In this document: piece by piece, positions 4,737 through 5,182 of the stretch
How the letters are laid out: every line of letters starts with the position of its first letter
Position numbering within the stretch: position 1 is the first letter of the stretch
Assembly: GCA_003645735.1 (NCBI GenBank)
Contig: QNBQ01000170.1
Span: 1-5,182, forward strand
Source: Candidatus Poribacteria bacterium
GTDB taxonomy: Bacteria; Poribacteria; WGA-4E; B28-G17
Direction: 5' to 3'
DNA length: 5,182 bases
The notes under the pieces: model-generated
What the model saw: the letters and a program-made list of their open reading frames with translations, nothing else
Told to the model about the DNA's origin: nothing
Databases searched by the model: none
Translations under genes and position numbers: made by a program

Positions 4737-5182
4737 ATGAGGAGGATCATCGGGCTCATAGCCGCGTTGATGATCGCCCCGCCCCTCTTCGGCGCCCAGG
4801 AGAGGCTCCCGTTCTCGATGGAGAGCGTCAGGATCATGGCTCTGGGCGGGGCGATGACCTGTCTGACCGATGAGGAGCACACGCCCTTATACAACCCCGC
4901 CTCGCTCGAATACCTACAGGACAGCTACCTGGCGATCTTCGGCCTGGGGGTGAGGCTGAACTCGGACGCGGTCAAGACGTGTGAGAAGCTGGCGTCGGAG
5001 ACGAACCTGAGGACCTCGAAGCTGGAGAGGCTTGAGCCGGGCGTGGTCACGACCCTCAGCCTCTACAGCCCCACCTTCGCCCTGACGGGGCCGGTGCAGA
5101 TCTGTTACGCGAGAAGACGGTTCGGGTTCTCGCTCATCAGGCCGTGGATCTCCCTCGACCCCTCCTACGCCTACAGCTTCGA
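4737..5182 (+). CDS. N-terminus of a PorV/FadL-like outer-membrane beta-barrel protein (partial)
   Basis: 148 codons are visible and the frame is open at the window end. Residues 1-20 form a classical signal peptide (MRR, a hydrophobic core, then FGA before Q21), so export is likely. After it comes SVRIMALGGAMTCLTDEEHTPLYNPASLEYL (30-60). This matches the start seen in PorV/PorQ, UPF0164 and FadL-like barrels, where an LGxGGA stretch and a D-D-x-x-x-x-x-x-NPAxL motif form the N-terminal plug or first strand. Alternating strand-like segments follow (SYLAIFGLGVRLN, GVVTTLSLYSPTFALTG, RFGFSLIRPWISL). PorV-type proteins work as outer-membrane shuttles or channels, for example in type IX secretion, but the visible part cannot show which function applies. 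It sits 15 bp after the propeller gene and is probably in the same operon. Atypical points are EEH where many relatives have DDA, and Cys residues at 42, 82 and 123. Confidence 0.7.
   Translation, partial: MRRIIGLIAALMIAPPLFGAQERLPFSMESVRIMALGGAMTCLTDEEHTPLYNPASLEYLQDSYLAIFGLGVRLNSDAVKTCEKLASETNLRTSKLERLEPGVVTTLSLYSPTFALTGPVQICYARRRFGFSLIRPWISLDPSYAYSF

Noticed and set aside
3663..4880. Open frame of 405 codons on the minus strand
   Set aside because: It is antisense to the propeller-PEGA gene and runs across its stop into the barrel gene. The product is rich in P, D, R and H and patternless; the length follows from GC-rich codon bias and the repeated sense sequence.

Overview
The window is GC-rich chromosomal DNA, roughly 60 % GC by eye, with strong use of AGG/AGA for Arg and frequent ATA for Ile. 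It is packed with five protein-coding genes and short intergenic gaps. The proteins point to a diderm bacterium: a membrane-anchored TPR protein, a secreted-looking sugar-enzyme-like protein, a Gfo/Idh/MocA oxidoreductase, a Ycf48-like beta-propeller with a PEGA domain, and the start of a PorV-like outer-membrane barrel. This mix is familiar from uncultured FCB-type and Poribacteria-like lineages. That placement is inference from protein style; there is no rRNA or other taxonomic marker here.

Left part, minus strand (1-2172): a TPR protein (1-750, cut by the window edge) and, upstream of it in the same direction, a 447-residue TIM-barrel glycoside-hydrolase-like protein with a short beta-helix tail (829-2172). 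The TPR gene has its own near-consensus sigma70 promoter (TTGACA, 17 bp, TAGAAT) in the 78-bp gap, so it need not depend on readthrough from the neighbour.

Centre (2173-2293): a 121-bp divergent promoter region with a plausible plus-strand promoter whose -10 lies inside a 7-bp inverted repeat, plus two short perfect palindromes. It serves the hydrolase-like gene on the left and the oxidoreductase (2294-3337) on the right. Such a divergent pair would suit joint handling of a sugar or polyol, but no substrate can be read from the sequence.

Right part, plus strand (2294-5182): the oxidoreductase, then a 100-bp gap with a 14-bp perfect hairpin, then the propeller-PEGA protein (3438-4721) and, after 15 bp, the barrel gene (4737 to beyond the window). 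The last two look like one translationally close unit with an envelope role. The gap before the propeller gene also holds an 8-nt segment perfectly complementary to that gene's ribosome binding site.

I saw no RNA genes, CRISPR arrays, insertion sequences or phage genes. I see no unambiguous new system. The most unusual items are the propeller-PEGA-tail-anchor protein beside a barrel gene, the hydrolase-like protein with a Gln where a catalytic Glu might be expected, and the possible RNA switch before the propeller gene.
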